Positions 1-8,707 are shown, counted from the stretch's first letter. The stretch is DNA of 64,000 bases from Nocardia miyunensis NBRC 108239 (GCF_001613065.1 NZ_BDBQ01000043.1:1-64000), one strand, 5' to 3'. Notes: generated by a model from the letters alone, not told the origin. Numbers and translations: made by a program.

Positions 1-769
1 CGGCGGCGCGATCCTCGGCCGCGACAGCGCGACGGCTCGCCGCCGCGGCCGTCCGCAACGCCCCGTCGAGACGTCCGGCAACGCGCAGTTCGGGCGCGTG
101 ATCGAGCACTGTCACCGCGGCCGCGGTGAATTCGGCACGATCCTCGCGAACTGCGAGTTCGGCCTCCCGGGCCGCCCGCGCGGACAGCCACGGCGCGAAG
201 ATTCCGGCGACGGCCAGCGCGATGACGAGAATCACTGCGGCAGAAAGGGATACGGCGGCAAGCACGGCGACAGCCGCGACCGACAGCACCACCGCGACGG
301 CGATCGGAACCACCGCCCGCACCACCACGGCCCCGAGGTCGTCGATATCGCCGACGATTCGCGTCAGCAGATCACCGCGCCGCAGCCGCGTCGGATCCTC
401 CTGAGCGTCAACGGGTTCGGCGTCACTCCGGGAACGCGGCGTCCAGATGTCGGCGCGGGCCAGCGCGGCGTACACCCCGGTCCGCGCGGTCGTCATCGCT
501 CGCAGCGCGACCTCGTGCGTGGCCAGCCGCTCCAGATATCGGCACAATCCCCGCGAAATCCCCAGTGCCCGAACGGCCACCACCGCCACGCTCAAATCCA
601 GCACCGGCGGCATCTCCCACGCCCGGGCGATCAACCAGGCCGCCAAGCCCGCCAATCCCAGCCCGCTGCCCAGCGCCAGCACGCCCCACCCGATCGACAC
701 CGCGACCCGCCACCCCGACAACGCCAGCAGATCCCGCATCCGTCGGAAATCGGTCCACGCGCTCCTCAT
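1..769 (-). CDS. cydC: Cytochrome bd assembly ABC exporter subunit CydC (N-terminal part, cut by window edge)
   Basis: Half of the heterodimeric CydDC ABC exporter, which moves cysteine/glutathione out of the cytoplasm and is needed to assemble cytochrome bd. About 256 residues are visible, from an ATG at 769; the frame stays open to the window edge. The visible part is the membrane domain: hydrophobic stretches such as LALSGWRVAVSIGWG and LGLAGLAAWLIARAWEMPP are followed by VAVRALGISRGLCRYLERLA, typical of actinobacterial CydC. The ATP-binding domain lies outside the window. It is the last visible gene of a cydA-B-D-C series, and its ATG overlaps the stop of the short frame between it and cydD. 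Family assignment is firm; only the end is unseen. Confidence 0.9.
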   Translation of the reverse strand, partial: MRSAWTDFRRMRDLLALSGWRVAVSIGWGVLALGSGLGLAGLAAWLIARAWEMPPVLDLSVAVVAVRALGISRGLCRYLERLATHEVALRAMTTARTGVYAALARADIWTPRSRSDAEPVDAQEDPTRLRRGDLLTRIVGDIDDLGAVVVRAVVPIAVAVVLSVAAVAVLAAVSLSAAVILVIALAVAGIFAPWLSARAAREAELAVREDRAEFTAAAVTVLDHAPELRVAGRLDGALRTAAAASRRAVAAEDRAA

Positions 770-1047
770 CGGACCGCCTCCACCGCACAACGGGAGCGAT
801 CGCTCCACAGGCCAGCCACCGGACGGCCGGCGCGAACCACTCGCCACCCGTGCGATCGGGATCGCATCGCCACCTCGATGACAAGAGGATCACGCGACGA
901 CAGCAAGGCACGATCGTGCCGGCCACACCTCGCGTCTCCACATGCAGGACGCCAGGACCGGGGCGTGAGGATATCTGCGCGGCTCGGCGGGAAACCGTTG
1001 CAGCGCAACGGTTCCAGTGCGGAAACGATCTCCGGCAGGCGCGTCAT
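766..1047 (-). CDS. Unrecognised 93-residue frame between cydD and cydC
   Basis: An ATG-started frame that overlaps the cydD stop (ATGA at 1047-1044) and whose own stop overlaps the cydC ATG (ATGA at 769-766), so it would couple the two translationally. The product is Arg-rich (begins MTRLPEIVSALEPLRCNGF), has no membrane segment and matches no family I know. Codon third positions are less GC-rich than in its neighbours, which argues against long-standing coding selection. It could be a real linker protein, a remnant of a longer CydC N-terminus or CydD C-terminus, or a spacer that happens to be open. The two exact ATGA junctions are the only positive evidence. Confidence 0.35.
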   Translation of the reverse strand: MTRLPEIVSALEPLRCNGFPPSRADILTPRSWRPACGDARCGRHDRALLSSRDPLVIEVAMRSRSHGWRVVRAGRPVAGLWSDRSRCAVEAVR

Positions 1048-2903
1048 CGGACCACCTTCCGGGGTTCTCCGTCGATCACCGGAAGGATCTCGGCACCGTG
1101 CGCGGGCCGGGCTCGATCTGAATTACGGAGGCGGCCGTTCATGGAAGGCTCACGAACCGGACGCTCGAGGTCCGCGGGCCGCGAGGCATGGCCAGCTGGA
1201 CCCATTGTAGCTTGGAGCGAAACATCTTGGGAGGCAATGACTTCGACGATGTGGTCGGCGACGGCGAAGAGGTCCGGGCGGTGGGCCACGACGACGACCG
1301 TCGCACCGGCGCGGGCTCGGGCGGTGAGAGCGGCCAGGACGGTAGCGGCGCTGGCGTCGTCGAGGTGGGCGGTGGGTTCGTCCAGGAGCAGGATCGGGCG
1401 GTCGGCGGCCAGGACCCGGGTCAGGGCCAGGCGCTGGCGCTGACCGAGCGAGAGGCCGAGGCCGCCGGAGCCGACGACGGTGTTCCAGCCGTCGGGAAGT
1501 TCGTTCAGGACTGCGTCGAATCCGGTTGCGGCGCTGGCCGATTCCAGAAGTTCGGTGCGGGTGTTCGCGCCGAGGAGTTCGAGGTTCTCGCGCAGGGTGC
1601 CGGGCAACAGCACCGGACGCTGCGGCAGCCAGGCGACCCGCGCCCACCAGCACGAGGGATCCAGCTCGGGCACCGGAACGCCGTCCAGCAGAACCGTTCC
1701 GCCGTCGGGCCGGATGAGGCCCAGAATCGATTGCAGGACAGTCGATTTACCGCATCCGTTCGGCCCGGCCAGTACCGTGATCGCACCGGGCCGCAGCACC
1801 GCGGACAGGCCGGCGGGCGCGAATCCGTCGCGTGAGCGCACGGAAAGATCCCGCATCTCGATCACGCTGTGGAAATCCGAGACCTCCCGCGCACCATCGA
1901 TTTCCGCATCGCGATCAGCGGATTCCAGTACCGCGAAAGCCTTCTCGGCCGCGGCCATACCGTCCTGCGCGGCGTGGAAACGCTCCCCCACCGCTCGCAG
2001 CGGCAGATACACCTCGGGAGCCAGGATCAGCCCGAGCAACCCCGCGTACAGGCCCATCTGCCCGAATACGAGCCGCATTCCGATCGATACCGCCACCAGC
2101 GCGACACACAGGGTGGCCAGCATCTCCAGCACCATCGAGGACAGGAATGCCACCCGCAGCGCCGACATCGTGCGCGCTTGCAGGGATTCGCCCAGCGCCC
2201 GCACCCGATAACGCATCGTCATCCCGGAATCCGTCGCGTCCCCGGCAGTTTCACGACCGAGCGCACGTAGAGTCGGCATCCCCGCGAACAGGTCGAGCAG
2301 CTGATCGGACAGCCTGGTCGCGGCGGCCAGCGTCGCGGCGGACCGCCCCTTGGTCATCAACCCGATCAACACCATGAACACCGGAATCAGCGGCAGCGTG
2401 ATCGCGATGATCACCCCGGCGGTCGGATCGTGGATCGCGATGACCGCCAGCACGATCGGCGGCACCAGCGCGGCCAGCAGCAGTGCGGGCAGATATCCGG
2501 TCAGATAGGCCCGCAACCCGCTCAGCGCACTGCCGGCCACCATCGCCAATTCCGTTCGGCGCGAATCCAACTCGCGCGGCGCGAGCCCGGCCCCGGTGGC
2601 CAGCACGGCCTGTTCCAACTCGGCCACGACCTGCGCCCCGGCCCGATGCGCCAGCCGCGACTGCCACCACGTCGCCACGCCCCGGCAGCCGATCGCCACC
2701 GCGAAGACCGCGATCTCCACCGCCCATGAGCCGAGCGCGCGCCGCGCCGGATCGGTGATCACCCCGGCCAGCACGCGCGCCAGCATCGAGGCGGCGACCA
2801 CGATGCATCCGGTCATCACCAGCGAAAGTCCCACGCTGACAACGAGATACCGGCGAGCGGAATGCGCGTACCGCCACAGGCGAGGGTCGACGGGTCCGGC
2901 CAT
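1044..2903 (-). CDS. cydD: Cytochrome bd assembly ABC exporter subunit CydD
   Basis: Partner of CydC in the thiol-exporting ABC transporter required for heme insertion into cytochrome bd. The product is 619 residues: six predicted membrane helices within residues 20-300, then an ATPase domain with Walker A GPNGCGKST near 380-388, signature LGLSLGQRQR near 483, and Walker B ILLLDEPTAHLD near 504. It starts at an ATG 3 bp after the cydB stop. A tail of about 63 residues, rich in Arg and Pro, follows the point where the ATPase domain normally ends (HIVEVIA). The tail could be a lineage-specific extension or a sign that the cydD/cydC border has been rearranged. Confidence 0.93.
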   Translation of the reverse strand: MAGPVDPRLWRYAHSARRYLVVSVGLSLVMTGCIVVAASMLARVLAGVITDPARRALGSWAVEIAVFAVAIGCRGVATWWQSRLAHRAGAQVVAELEQAVLATGAGLAPRELDSRRTELAMVAGSALSGLRAYLTGYLPALLLAALVPPIVLAVIAIHDPTAGVIIAITLPLIPVFMVLIGLMTKGRSAATLAAATRLSDQLLDLFAGMPTLRALGRETAGDATDSGMTMRYRVRALGESLQARTMSALRVAFLSSMVLEMLATLCVALVAVSIGMRLVFGQMGLYAGLLGLILAPEVYLPLRAVGERFHAAQDGMAAAEKAFAVLESADRDAEIDGAREVSDFHSVIEMRDLSVRSRDGFAPAGLSAVLRPGAITVLAGPNGCGKSTVLQSILGLIRPDGGTVLLDGVPVPELDPSCWWARVAWLPQRPVLLPGTLRENLELLGANTRTELLESASAATGFDAVLNELPDGWNTVVGSGGLGLSLGQRQRLALTRVLAADRPILLLDEPTAHLDDASAATVLAALTARARAGATVVVVAHRPDLFAVADHIVEVIASQDVSLQATMGPAGHASRPADLERPVREPSMNGRLRNSDRARPAHGAEILPVIDGEPRKVVR

Positions 2904-2906
2904 GAC

Positions 2907-3971
2907 TCAGCCCACTGCGCTGCGCTGCAGCGACAACCCGGTCGCCGGTGGAATCTGCTCGACGGTCAGCCGCTTGCGGAACACCCAGTACGTCCAGCCC
3001 TGATACAGCACCACGACCGGCGTCACGATCACCGCGCACCAGCTCATCACCATCAGCGTGTAATGCGTCGAGGACGCGCTCACGGTCGGATGGCCGTTCA
3101 CCACCCGCCCGTCCACACTCAGCCCGAACGACGGGTCGATGCTCGACGGCAGCACGTACGGGAACAGCGCGCCGAACAGCAGCACGATCGCCCCCGCGAC
3201 GGTGAGCGCGGTCCCGGTGAACGCCCATCCGTCCCGCCCGCGCAACGTCGCCGCGGCCGCGAGCGCCAGCCCGATCACGGCCAGCGCCAGGGGAATCCAC
3301 GTCCAGCCCTTGCCGTGCGCGAGCTGCGTCCACAGTCCGAACGCCGCGACCACGATCACGGTGGGCAGCACCACGATCCGCGCGATCCGCCGCACGCTCT
3401 CGCGCACCTCGCCGCCGGTCTTGAGCGCGATGAACACCGCACCGTGCAGCAGGAACAACAGTGCCGTGGTCAGCGCGCCGAGCAGTGCGTACGGACCGAG
3501 CAGATCGAGCAGATTTCCCCCGATCTGCCTGTGCTCGTTCAGTTTCACGCCGTGCACCATGTTCGCGAAGGCCAGTCCCCAGGCCAGGGCGGGCACCCAG
3601 GATCCGAAGATGATCGCCGCGTCGCAGCCCATGCGCCAGCGCGGATCATCGATCTTGCTGCGGTATTCGATGCCGATGATCCGCACGATCAGCGCCACCA
3701 GAATCAGCAGCAGCGCCAGGTAGAACCCGGAGAACAGACTCGCGTACCACTCCGGGAACGCCGCGAACAGCGCACCGCCCGCGGTGATCAGCCACACCTC
3801 GTTGCCGTCCCATACGGGCCCGATCGTGTTGAGTACCACGCGTTTTCGGGTCTCGGATGCCCGCCCGAGGATCGGCATCAGCATGCCGACGCCGAAGTCG
3901 AAGCCCTCCAACACGAAATAGCCGGTGAACAGCACACCGATCACCAGGAACCAGAATTCCGGCAGACTCAT
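2907..3971 (-). CDS. cydB: Cytochrome bd ubiquinol oxidase subunit II
   Basis: Membrane subunit of the bd-type terminal quinol oxidase, which reduces oxygen to water without pumping protons and has high oxygen affinity. The 354-residue form begins MSLPEFWFLVIGVLFTGYF and carries the family's early LEGFDFGVG motif and eight or more hydrophobic segments. An in-frame ATG 45 bp upstream would lie inside cydA, so I prefer the ATG at 3971, which has a GTGGAG sequence before it and sits 13 bp after the cydA stop. It is second in the cydABDC operon. Confidence 0.95.
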   Translation of the reverse strand: MSLPEFWFLVIGVLFTGYFVLEGFDFGVGMLMPILGRASETRKRVVLNTIGPVWDGNEVWLITAGGALFAAFPEWYASLFSGFYLALLLILVALIVRIIGIEYRSKIDDPRWRMGCDAAIIFGSWVPALAWGLAFANMVHGVKLNEHRQIGGNLLDLLGPYALLGALTTALLFLLHGAVFIALKTGGEVRESVRRIARIVVLPTVIVVAAFGLWTQLAHGKGWTWIPLALAVIGLALAAAATLRGRDGWAFTGTALTVAGAIVLLFGALFPYVLPSSIDPSFGLSVDGRVVNGHPTVSASSTHYTLMVMSWCAVIVTPVVVLYQGWTYWVFRKRLTVEQIPPATGLSLQRSAVG

Positions 3972-3984
3972 TGCTCGACTCCAC

Positions 3985-5427
3985 TCAGTAGGCGAACGAA
4001 AGCTTCTCGACAGCACCGTCTTCCGCGTGCGCCGCGGCGACCTCCTCGGGCCCTTCGACGACGTACCGGCGCATCAGGAAGAACCACACGATCGCCAGCG
4101 CCCCGTACAGCGCGGTGAAGACGATCAACGAGGTCAGCACCGTACCCGCGGTATTGCCGGATACCGCCTGCTGCACCGTCATCCGGATGTGCGGATCGCC
4201 GGTCGGATTCGGCGCGACCACCCAGGGCTGGCGGCCCATCTCGGTGAACACCCAGCCCGCGCTGTTGCCCAGGAAGGGCGTCGGGATGACCAGCAGGCTC
4301 AGCCAGCCGAACCAGCGCTGTCCGGGAATGCGCCCGCGCCGCGTCAGCCACAGTCCGAGCAGCGCGATCAGCGCGGAACCGCCCGCCCAGGTGATCATGG
4401 CGCGGAACGTCCAGTAGGTCACGAACAGATTCGGCCGATAGTCACCCGGCCCGTACTTCTCGTTGTAGCTGACCTGCAGATCCTTCACCCCGCCGAGGGT
4501 CACGCCGCTGAATCTGCCCTCGGCCAGCCAGGGCAGCACGCCCGGCACCTCGATGACGTGGGTGACACTGTCGCAGTTGTTGTGCGTGCCGACGGTGAGC
4601 ACCGAGAAGTCGGGATCGGTCTGCCCGTGGCACAGCGATTCGGCCGAGGCCATCTTCATCGGCTGCTGTTTGAACATGAGCTTGCCCTGCACGTCGCCGG
4701 TGTACACCAGGGCGATGCCCGCGATGATGATCACCCACATGCCCATTCGCGCGGCCGGACGCCACATGTCGCGGGCGAGGTCGATGTTGCCCTTGCGCGA
4801 TTCGCGCACCATCCACCAGCAGCCGATACCGGCCACGAAAGTCGCTGCGGTGAGGAAGGATCCGGCGACCACGTGCGGAAACGCGGCCAGCGCGGTGTTA
4901 TTGGTGAGCAACTGCCAAATACTGTGCAGCTCAGCGCGTTTGGTCTCCGGATTGTAGACCGCGCCGACCGGATGCTGCATGAACGAGTTGGCCGCGATGA
5001 TGAAGAACGCCGAGGCGTTCACCCCGATCGCGACCAGCCAGATCGTGGCCAGGTGCACGAGTTTGGGCAGCCGGGTCCAGCCGAAGATCCACAGTCCGAG
5101 GAAGGTGGACTCCATGAAGAAGGCGACCAGCCCCTCCATGGCCAGCGGTGCGCCGAAGACGTCGCCGACGAATCGCGAATATTCGCTCCAGTTCATTCCG
5201 AACTGGAATTCCTGCACGATGCCGGTCGCGACCCCGAGTGCGAAATTGATCATGAACAACTTGCCGAAGAACTTCGTCAAGCGGTACCAATGTTCCTTGC
5301 CGGTCACCACCCAGGCGGTCTGCATTCCCGCGACCAGGGGCGCCAGACCGATCGTGAGCGGCACGAACATGAAGTGATAGACGGTGGTGATGCCGAACTG
5401 CCACCGCGATATGTCGACAACATCCAT
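3985..5427 (-). CDS. cydA: Cytochrome bd ubiquinol oxidase subunit I
   Basis: Heme-bearing subunit of cytochrome bd oxidase; it oxidises menaquinol and carries hemes b558, b595 and d. At 480 residues it is the short-Q-loop form usual in actinobacteria. Visible landmarks are His18 in TTVYHFMFVPLTIGL (heme ligand near the N-terminus), the acidic pair in MEGLVAFFMESTFLGLW, and the GRQPW motif in FTEMGRQPWVV. A GGAGG ribosome site lies 5 bases before the ATG. It is the first gene of the cyd operon, and the intergenic region in front of it contains a perfect dyad. The operon is usually induced under low oxygen or respiratory inhibition; whether that holds here is inference. Confidence 0.97.
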   Translation of the reverse strand: MDVVDISRWQFGITTVYHFMFVPLTIGLAPLVAGMQTAWVVTGKEHWYRLTKFFGKLFMINFALGVATGIVQEFQFGMNWSEYSRFVGDVFGAPLAMEGLVAFFMESTFLGLWIFGWTRLPKLVHLATIWLVAIGVNASAFFIIAANSFMQHPVGAVYNPETKRAELHSIWQLLTNNTALAAFPHVVAGSFLTAATFVAGIGCWWMVRESRKGNIDLARDMWRPAARMGMWVIIIAGIALVYTGDVQGKLMFKQQPMKMASAESLCHGQTDPDFSVLTVGTHNNCDSVTHVIEVPGVLPWLAEGRFSGVTLGGVKDLQVSYNEKYGPGDYRPNLFVTYWTFRAMITWAGGSALIALLGLWLTRRGRIPGQRWFGWLSLLVIPTPFLGNSAGWVFTEMGRQPWVVAPNPTGDPHIRMTVQQAVSGNTAGTVLTSLIVFTALYGALAIVWFFLMRRYVVEGPEEVAAAHAEDGAVEKLSFAY

Positions 5428-5443
5428 CCGGCCTCCTACCCCT

Positions 5444-5461
5444 ACTACGACCTGTCGTAGT
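5444..5461. promoter_or_regulatory. Perfect 18-bp dyad upstream of cydA (candidate operator)
   Basis: Two 8-base arms, ACTACGAC and GTCGTAGT, are separated by CT and lie 17-34 bases before the cydA start codon. This is where a repressor would block transcription or early elongation. The TACTAC/GTAGT ends resemble dyads bound by BlaI/MecI-type repressors. The dyad is seen; the regulator is inference and no candidate regulator gene lies next to it. Confidence 0.55.
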
Positions 5462-5527
5462 CGAGATTACGCCAGATACCTCGCCATACAACGAGTCCTG
5501 CGTCACGACACAGTATCTTTGGCCGCT

Positions 5528-5650
5528 GTATCTTTGGCCTACGCTTCGCTCCGGCGGGGTCGGGGCCCCTGAGGGCCGATTCTTCCCTCCTCCGCTCCTC
5601 CGCTTCGCTCCCCCGCTCCGTCAGTCCAGAATCGACCCGGGCCCCGACCT
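5528..5650 (+). repeat. Head-plus-hairpin structured repeat, copy A
   Basis: A 29-nt head (5528-5556, beginning GTATCTTTGGCCTACGCTTC) is followed after one base by a large hairpin. Positions 5558-5568 pair with 5639-5649 (11 bp); a bulge CTGA (5569-5572) follows on the left; then 5573-5575 and 5577-5583 pair with 5636-5638 and 5628-5634. The loop is a pyrimidine-rich 44 bases. The same layout recurs at 39693-39816 with compensated stem changes. Orientation is given relative to the head and is arbitrary with respect to transcription. Confidence 0.7.
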
Positions 5651-5753
5651 CGGGGGGGCGTGTCCGAGGGTGAGCGGAACTCGGGCGCCCGGCGGGGCCG
5701 TATTTCCTGCGGGCGTGTGTTCAGCCTCGGCTCGCGCCGGGCGACAGGTGCGA

Positions 5754-6665
5754 TTACCAGTCGGCGAGATTCCAGGATCGCGCGACGCCCCGATCCACCA
5801 GTTCGGTGATCTCCGGCGCGCAGTCCGGCGCGGACATCCGCAGACCGTCCAGTGATGCCACCCGCGCGGCCAATGTGATGCTCCCCAGCATCCACACGCT
5901 GTCCGCGGTGATCAGATCCGCGACGAAGAAGGACTTGTACTCACACGTCCAGCCCGCGCGCTCGGCCTCGGCGAACAGTGCGCGCTGCGTGATGCCCGGC
6001 AGCACACCGTGTTTGGCGGGCGGGGTGAGCAGTTGCTTGTCGCGCTGGATCACCACGGTGGAACGCGGACCCTCGAGCACTCGACGCTCGGTGCTGGTGA
6101 AGATGACGTCGTCCGCGTCCTGGCGAGCGGCGAAGCGCAGCGCGGACATATTCGTCGCGTACGACAGGGATTTCGCGCCCATCAGCAGCCACGGCGCGCT
6201 CTGCGCCAGCTCGACCGAGATCCCGCGCGCCAGCGTGATCACCGAAATCCCTTCGGTGCGAGCCTTGTTCACCCGCTCGGGGACCGGCGCGACGAGAACG
6301 TAGGCGGTCGAATCCGGAGTCTCGGACAGCGCGCCGGAGGTGACTCGCGATGCGGGCCCGGCACTTTCGCGGCCGCGGGTCAGCACCATGCGCAGCTGGC
6401 CCTCGTGCTCGGCGCCCCACTCCTTCGCCGCGATCTCGACCGCCGAACGCCATTGCCCGAGATCGGGTTCCGGTAGCTCCAGTGCCTGTGCCGAACGACG
6501 CAGCCGGGCCAGATGCAGTTCCAGCGCGCAGGGCTTACCCTCACGTACCAGAATCGTCTCGAACACACCGTCGCCGCGCAGTGCGCCGAAGTCGTCCGCA
6601 GAGAGCAACGGCGCGTCCGGGTCCTGGACAGTGCCGTCGAGTGTCACCAGAACTCGATCCACCAT
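5754..6665 (-). CDS. pabC: Aminodeoxychorismate lyase / class IV PLP aminotransferase
   Basis: PLP fold-type IV enzyme. PabC releases pyruvate from 4-amino-4-deoxychorismate to give p-aminobenzoate for folate. The 303-residue form starts at ATG 6665 (MVDRVLVTLDG); an earlier in-frame start would add an unconserved leader. Family features are GDGVFETILVREGKP near the N-terminus, the PLP-lysine region LLMGAKSLSYATNM in the middle and HGVLPGITQRALF towards the C-terminus. The adjacent divergent gene encodes a folate-binding YgfZ protein, which fits a folate role, and the two lie side by side in mycobacteria as well. A D-amino-acid or branched-chain aminotransferase of the same fold cannot be excluded. 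Confidence 0.8.
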   Translation of the reverse strand: MVDRVLVTLDGTVQDPDAPLLSADDFGALRGDGVFETILVREGKPCALELHLARLRRSAQALELPEPDLGQWRSAVEIAAKEWGAEHEGQLRMVLTRGRESAGPASRVTSGALSETPDSTAYVLVAPVPERVNKARTEGISVITLARGISVELAQSAPWLLMGAKSLSYATNMSALRFAARQDADDVIFTSTERRVLEGPRSTVVIQRDKQLLTPPAKHGVLPGITQRALFAEAERAGWTCEYKSFFVADLITADSVWMLGSITLAARVASLDGLRMSAPDCAPEITELVDRGVARSWNLADW

Positions 6666-6836
6666 GGGCAGCAGCCTAGGCGAACGGACGGCTCCGCGAG
6701 AGAGTACCGAACTGGCGTCGCCCACCATCACACGCCCGCGAATCACCGCGCAACCTGTGAGGAACTACACAGCAAACGAGTCGTGAAATCCCGCGCCGCA
6801 TTGCGCGCCGCCCCAGCCGTGGCGAGTTCGCCTATT

Positions 6837-7961
6837 GTGGATGACGTGTCCGTGGATCTCCCGCCCAGTCCGCTGCTGACCGTTCCGGGGGCCGTCGCGG
6901 GCCCGCCCGGAACCCCGGACGCCGCGGTCGCCTGGCATTACGGCGACCCGTTCGGGGAACAGCGAGCCGCGATCGAGCGATCGGCCGTGGTCGATCGGTC
7001 CCACCGATTCGTGTTCACCATCACCGGCGGCGAGCGGCTGTCCTGGCTGCACACCATCTCCAGCCAGCACGTCACCGACCTGCGCGACGGCGAATCGGCC
7101 GAGGATCTGGACCTGGATCTCAACGGCCGGGTGCTGCACCATTTCGTGCTCACCGATCTGGACGGCACGCTGTGGATCGACACCGAGGGCGAGCGCGGCC
7201 AGGCCCTGCTGGACTATCTGCGCAAGATGGTGTTCTGGGCCGACGCGAAACCCGAGGCCGCACCCGATCACGCGGTGCTGACCCTGCTGGGACCCGGAAT
7301 CGCCGCACTCACCGAAACGCTCGGGGTCGAACAGCTACCTCCGGCATATGGCGCAATTGCGCTACCGTCCGGCGGATTCCTGCGACGTATGCCGTGGCCC
7401 ACCGGTGACAGTTTCGATCTGCTCGTCCCGCGCGAGGACCTGAACTCCTGGTGGTCCCGGCTGACCGCCGCGGGTGTGGCGCCGGCCGGGCTGTGGGCGT
7501 TCGAGGCGCTGCGGGTGGCGTCCCTGCGACCGCGCATCGGAATCGACACCGACGATCGCACCATCCCGCACGAGGTCCATTGGATCGGCGGCGTCGGCGA
7601 ATTCGGCGCGGTCCATCTGAACAAGGGCTGCTATCGCGGCCAGGAGACGGTCGCGCGGGTGCAGAATCTCGGCAAACCGCCGCGACGGATGGTCCTGCTG
7701 CATCTGGACGGATCGGCCGACTCCCGCCCGGAGGCCGGCGATCCGGTGACCGCGGGCGGACGCGCGGTGGGCCGCCTGGGCACCCTGGTCGACCACTACG
7801 AACTAGGCCCCATCGCGCTGGCCCTGCTCAAACGCGCCGTCCCGGCCGACGCCCGGCTCGAGGCGGGCCCGATGGCCGCGGCCATCGATCCGGACTCGAT
7901 TCCCGCGGACGACGAACCGCAGGCCGGTCGCCTCGCGGTGGACAGGCTGCGCGGGCGATGA
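6837..7961 (+). CDS. ygfZ: Folate-binding YgfZ/GcvT-like Fe-S cluster maturation protein
   Basis: Tetrahydrofolate-binding protein related to the T-protein of the glycine cleavage system; YgfZ proteins help repair or assemble certain Fe-S enzymes. The hallmark KGCYxGQE motif is present (HLNKGCYRGQETVARVQNLG). The N-terminal part carries a GcvT-like domain (FTITGGERLSWLHTISSQHV). Several GTG codons (6819, 6837, 6846, 6852) could start it and none has a clear ribosome site; 6837 gives 374 residues. It is divergent from pabC, and its stop overlaps the ATG of the MOSC gene by four bases. Confidence 0.85.
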   Translation: MDDVSVDLPPSPLLTVPGAVAGPPGTPDAAVAWHYGDPFGEQRAAIERSAVVDRSHRFVFTITGGERLSWLHTISSQHVTDLRDGESAEDLDLDLNGRVLHHFVLTDLDGTLWIDTEGERGQALLDYLRKMVFWADAKPEAAPDHAVLTLLGPGIAALTETLGVEQLPPAYGAIALPSGGFLRRMPWPTGDSFDLLVPREDLNSWWSRLTAAGVAPAGLWAFEALRVASLRPRIGIDTDDRTIPHEVHWIGGVGEFGAVHLNKGCYRGQETVARVQNLGKPPRRMVLLHLDGSADSRPEAGDPVTAGGRAVGRLGTLVDHYELGPIALALLKRAVPADARLEAGPMAAAIDPDSIPADDEPQAGRLAVDRLRGR

Positions 7962-8707
7962 ACGAGCCCGTCGGCCGCGTTCTGGCGGTCTGCGTTGTAT
8001 ATGCCGAATTGGAGACGCCCGCGAAGGTGAACCGGGTCGGCCGCACCGCCATCGATAAGCGTCCGGTCCCGGGCCGCGTCGCGGTGCGCGCGCAGGGCCT
8101 GGACGGAGATCACGTGTGCGACACCGTGAATCACGGCGGCGTTCATCAGGCCGTGTACGCCTACGCCGAGGAGGACGCGCAACGCTGGGGTGCGGAGTTG
8201 CAGCGTTCGCTGGGGCCGGGCTGGTTCGGGGAGAATCTGCGGATTTCCGGTCTGCCGGTGAGTGATTCGGTCATCGGCGAGCGGTGGCGCGTGGGTGACA
8301 CCGTGCTCGAGGTGAGCGCGCCGCGCGTGCCGTGCGCGACGTTCCAGTACTGGAGCAACGAGCGGCAATGGGTCAAGCGCTTCACCCAGCAGTCCGATAC
8401 CGGCGCCTACCTTCGCGTGCTGACCGAGGGCACGATCGGCGCGGGCGACGAGGTGCGCGTCGATTACGTCCCCGAACACGGCGTCACGGTCCGCGACCTG
8501 TTCACCGGCAGCGATCCCGAGCGGCTCGAACTGCTCCTGGCCGCCGAGCCCACCGTCTCCGACGACGTCCGTATGCAGGTCGAGCGGCATGCGCGCCGCC
8601 GGAACAATCAAAGGGGTGCGGTCGTGAACGCAGCGCAGCGGAGTGAACCATCGACACAGCGCGCATCGCGCACGGCCGCGCCGAGCTCCAGCGAGGTGCG
8701 GTCGTGA
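7958..8707 (+). CDS. MOSC domain protein
   Basis: MOSC domains are sulfur-carrier domains related to the C-terminus of molybdenum cofactor sulfurase; stand-alone YiiM-like members handle molybdenum-cofactor-linked reductions. The start ATG overlaps the ygfZ stop (ATGA). The 249-residue product has HGGVHQAVYAYAEEDAQRW, the FGENLRISGL motif and the conserved cysteine in VSAPRVPCATFQYW. The last 27 residues or so (from about VVNAAQRSEPSTQRAS) are encoded by the first copy of an 80-bp repeat, and the stop falls at the start of the second copy. That tail is therefore unlikely to belong to the ancestral fold. Confidence 0.85.
   Translation: MNEPVGRVLAVCVVYAELETPAKVNRVGRTAIDKRPVPGRVAVRAQGLDGDHVCDTVNHGGVHQAVYAYAEEDAQRWGAELQRSLGPGWFGENLRISGLPVSDSVIGERWRVGDTVLEVSAPRVPCATFQYWSNERQWVKRFTQQSDTGAYLRVLTEGTIGAGDEVRVDYVPEHGVTVRDLFTGSDPERLELLLAAEPTVSDDVRMQVERHARRRNNQRGAVVNAAQRSEPSTQRASRTAAPSSSEVRS

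Larger units (their letters stand above)
5428..5753. other. Intergenic region between pabC and cydA
   Basis: A 326-bp stretch between two minus-strand genes, with no credible coding frame. It holds the cydA dyad (5444-5461), a duplicated 12-mer GTATCTTTGGCC (5513-5524 and 5528-5539), and the head-plus-hairpin repeat at 5528-5650. From 5651 to 5753 it is GC-rich with nothing I recognise. Confidence 0.8.

Noticed and set aside
423..941. A 172-codon minus-strand frame near the left edge
   Set aside because: It overlaps cydC in another frame and has a Gly/Arg/Asp-rich translation without hydrophobic helices.
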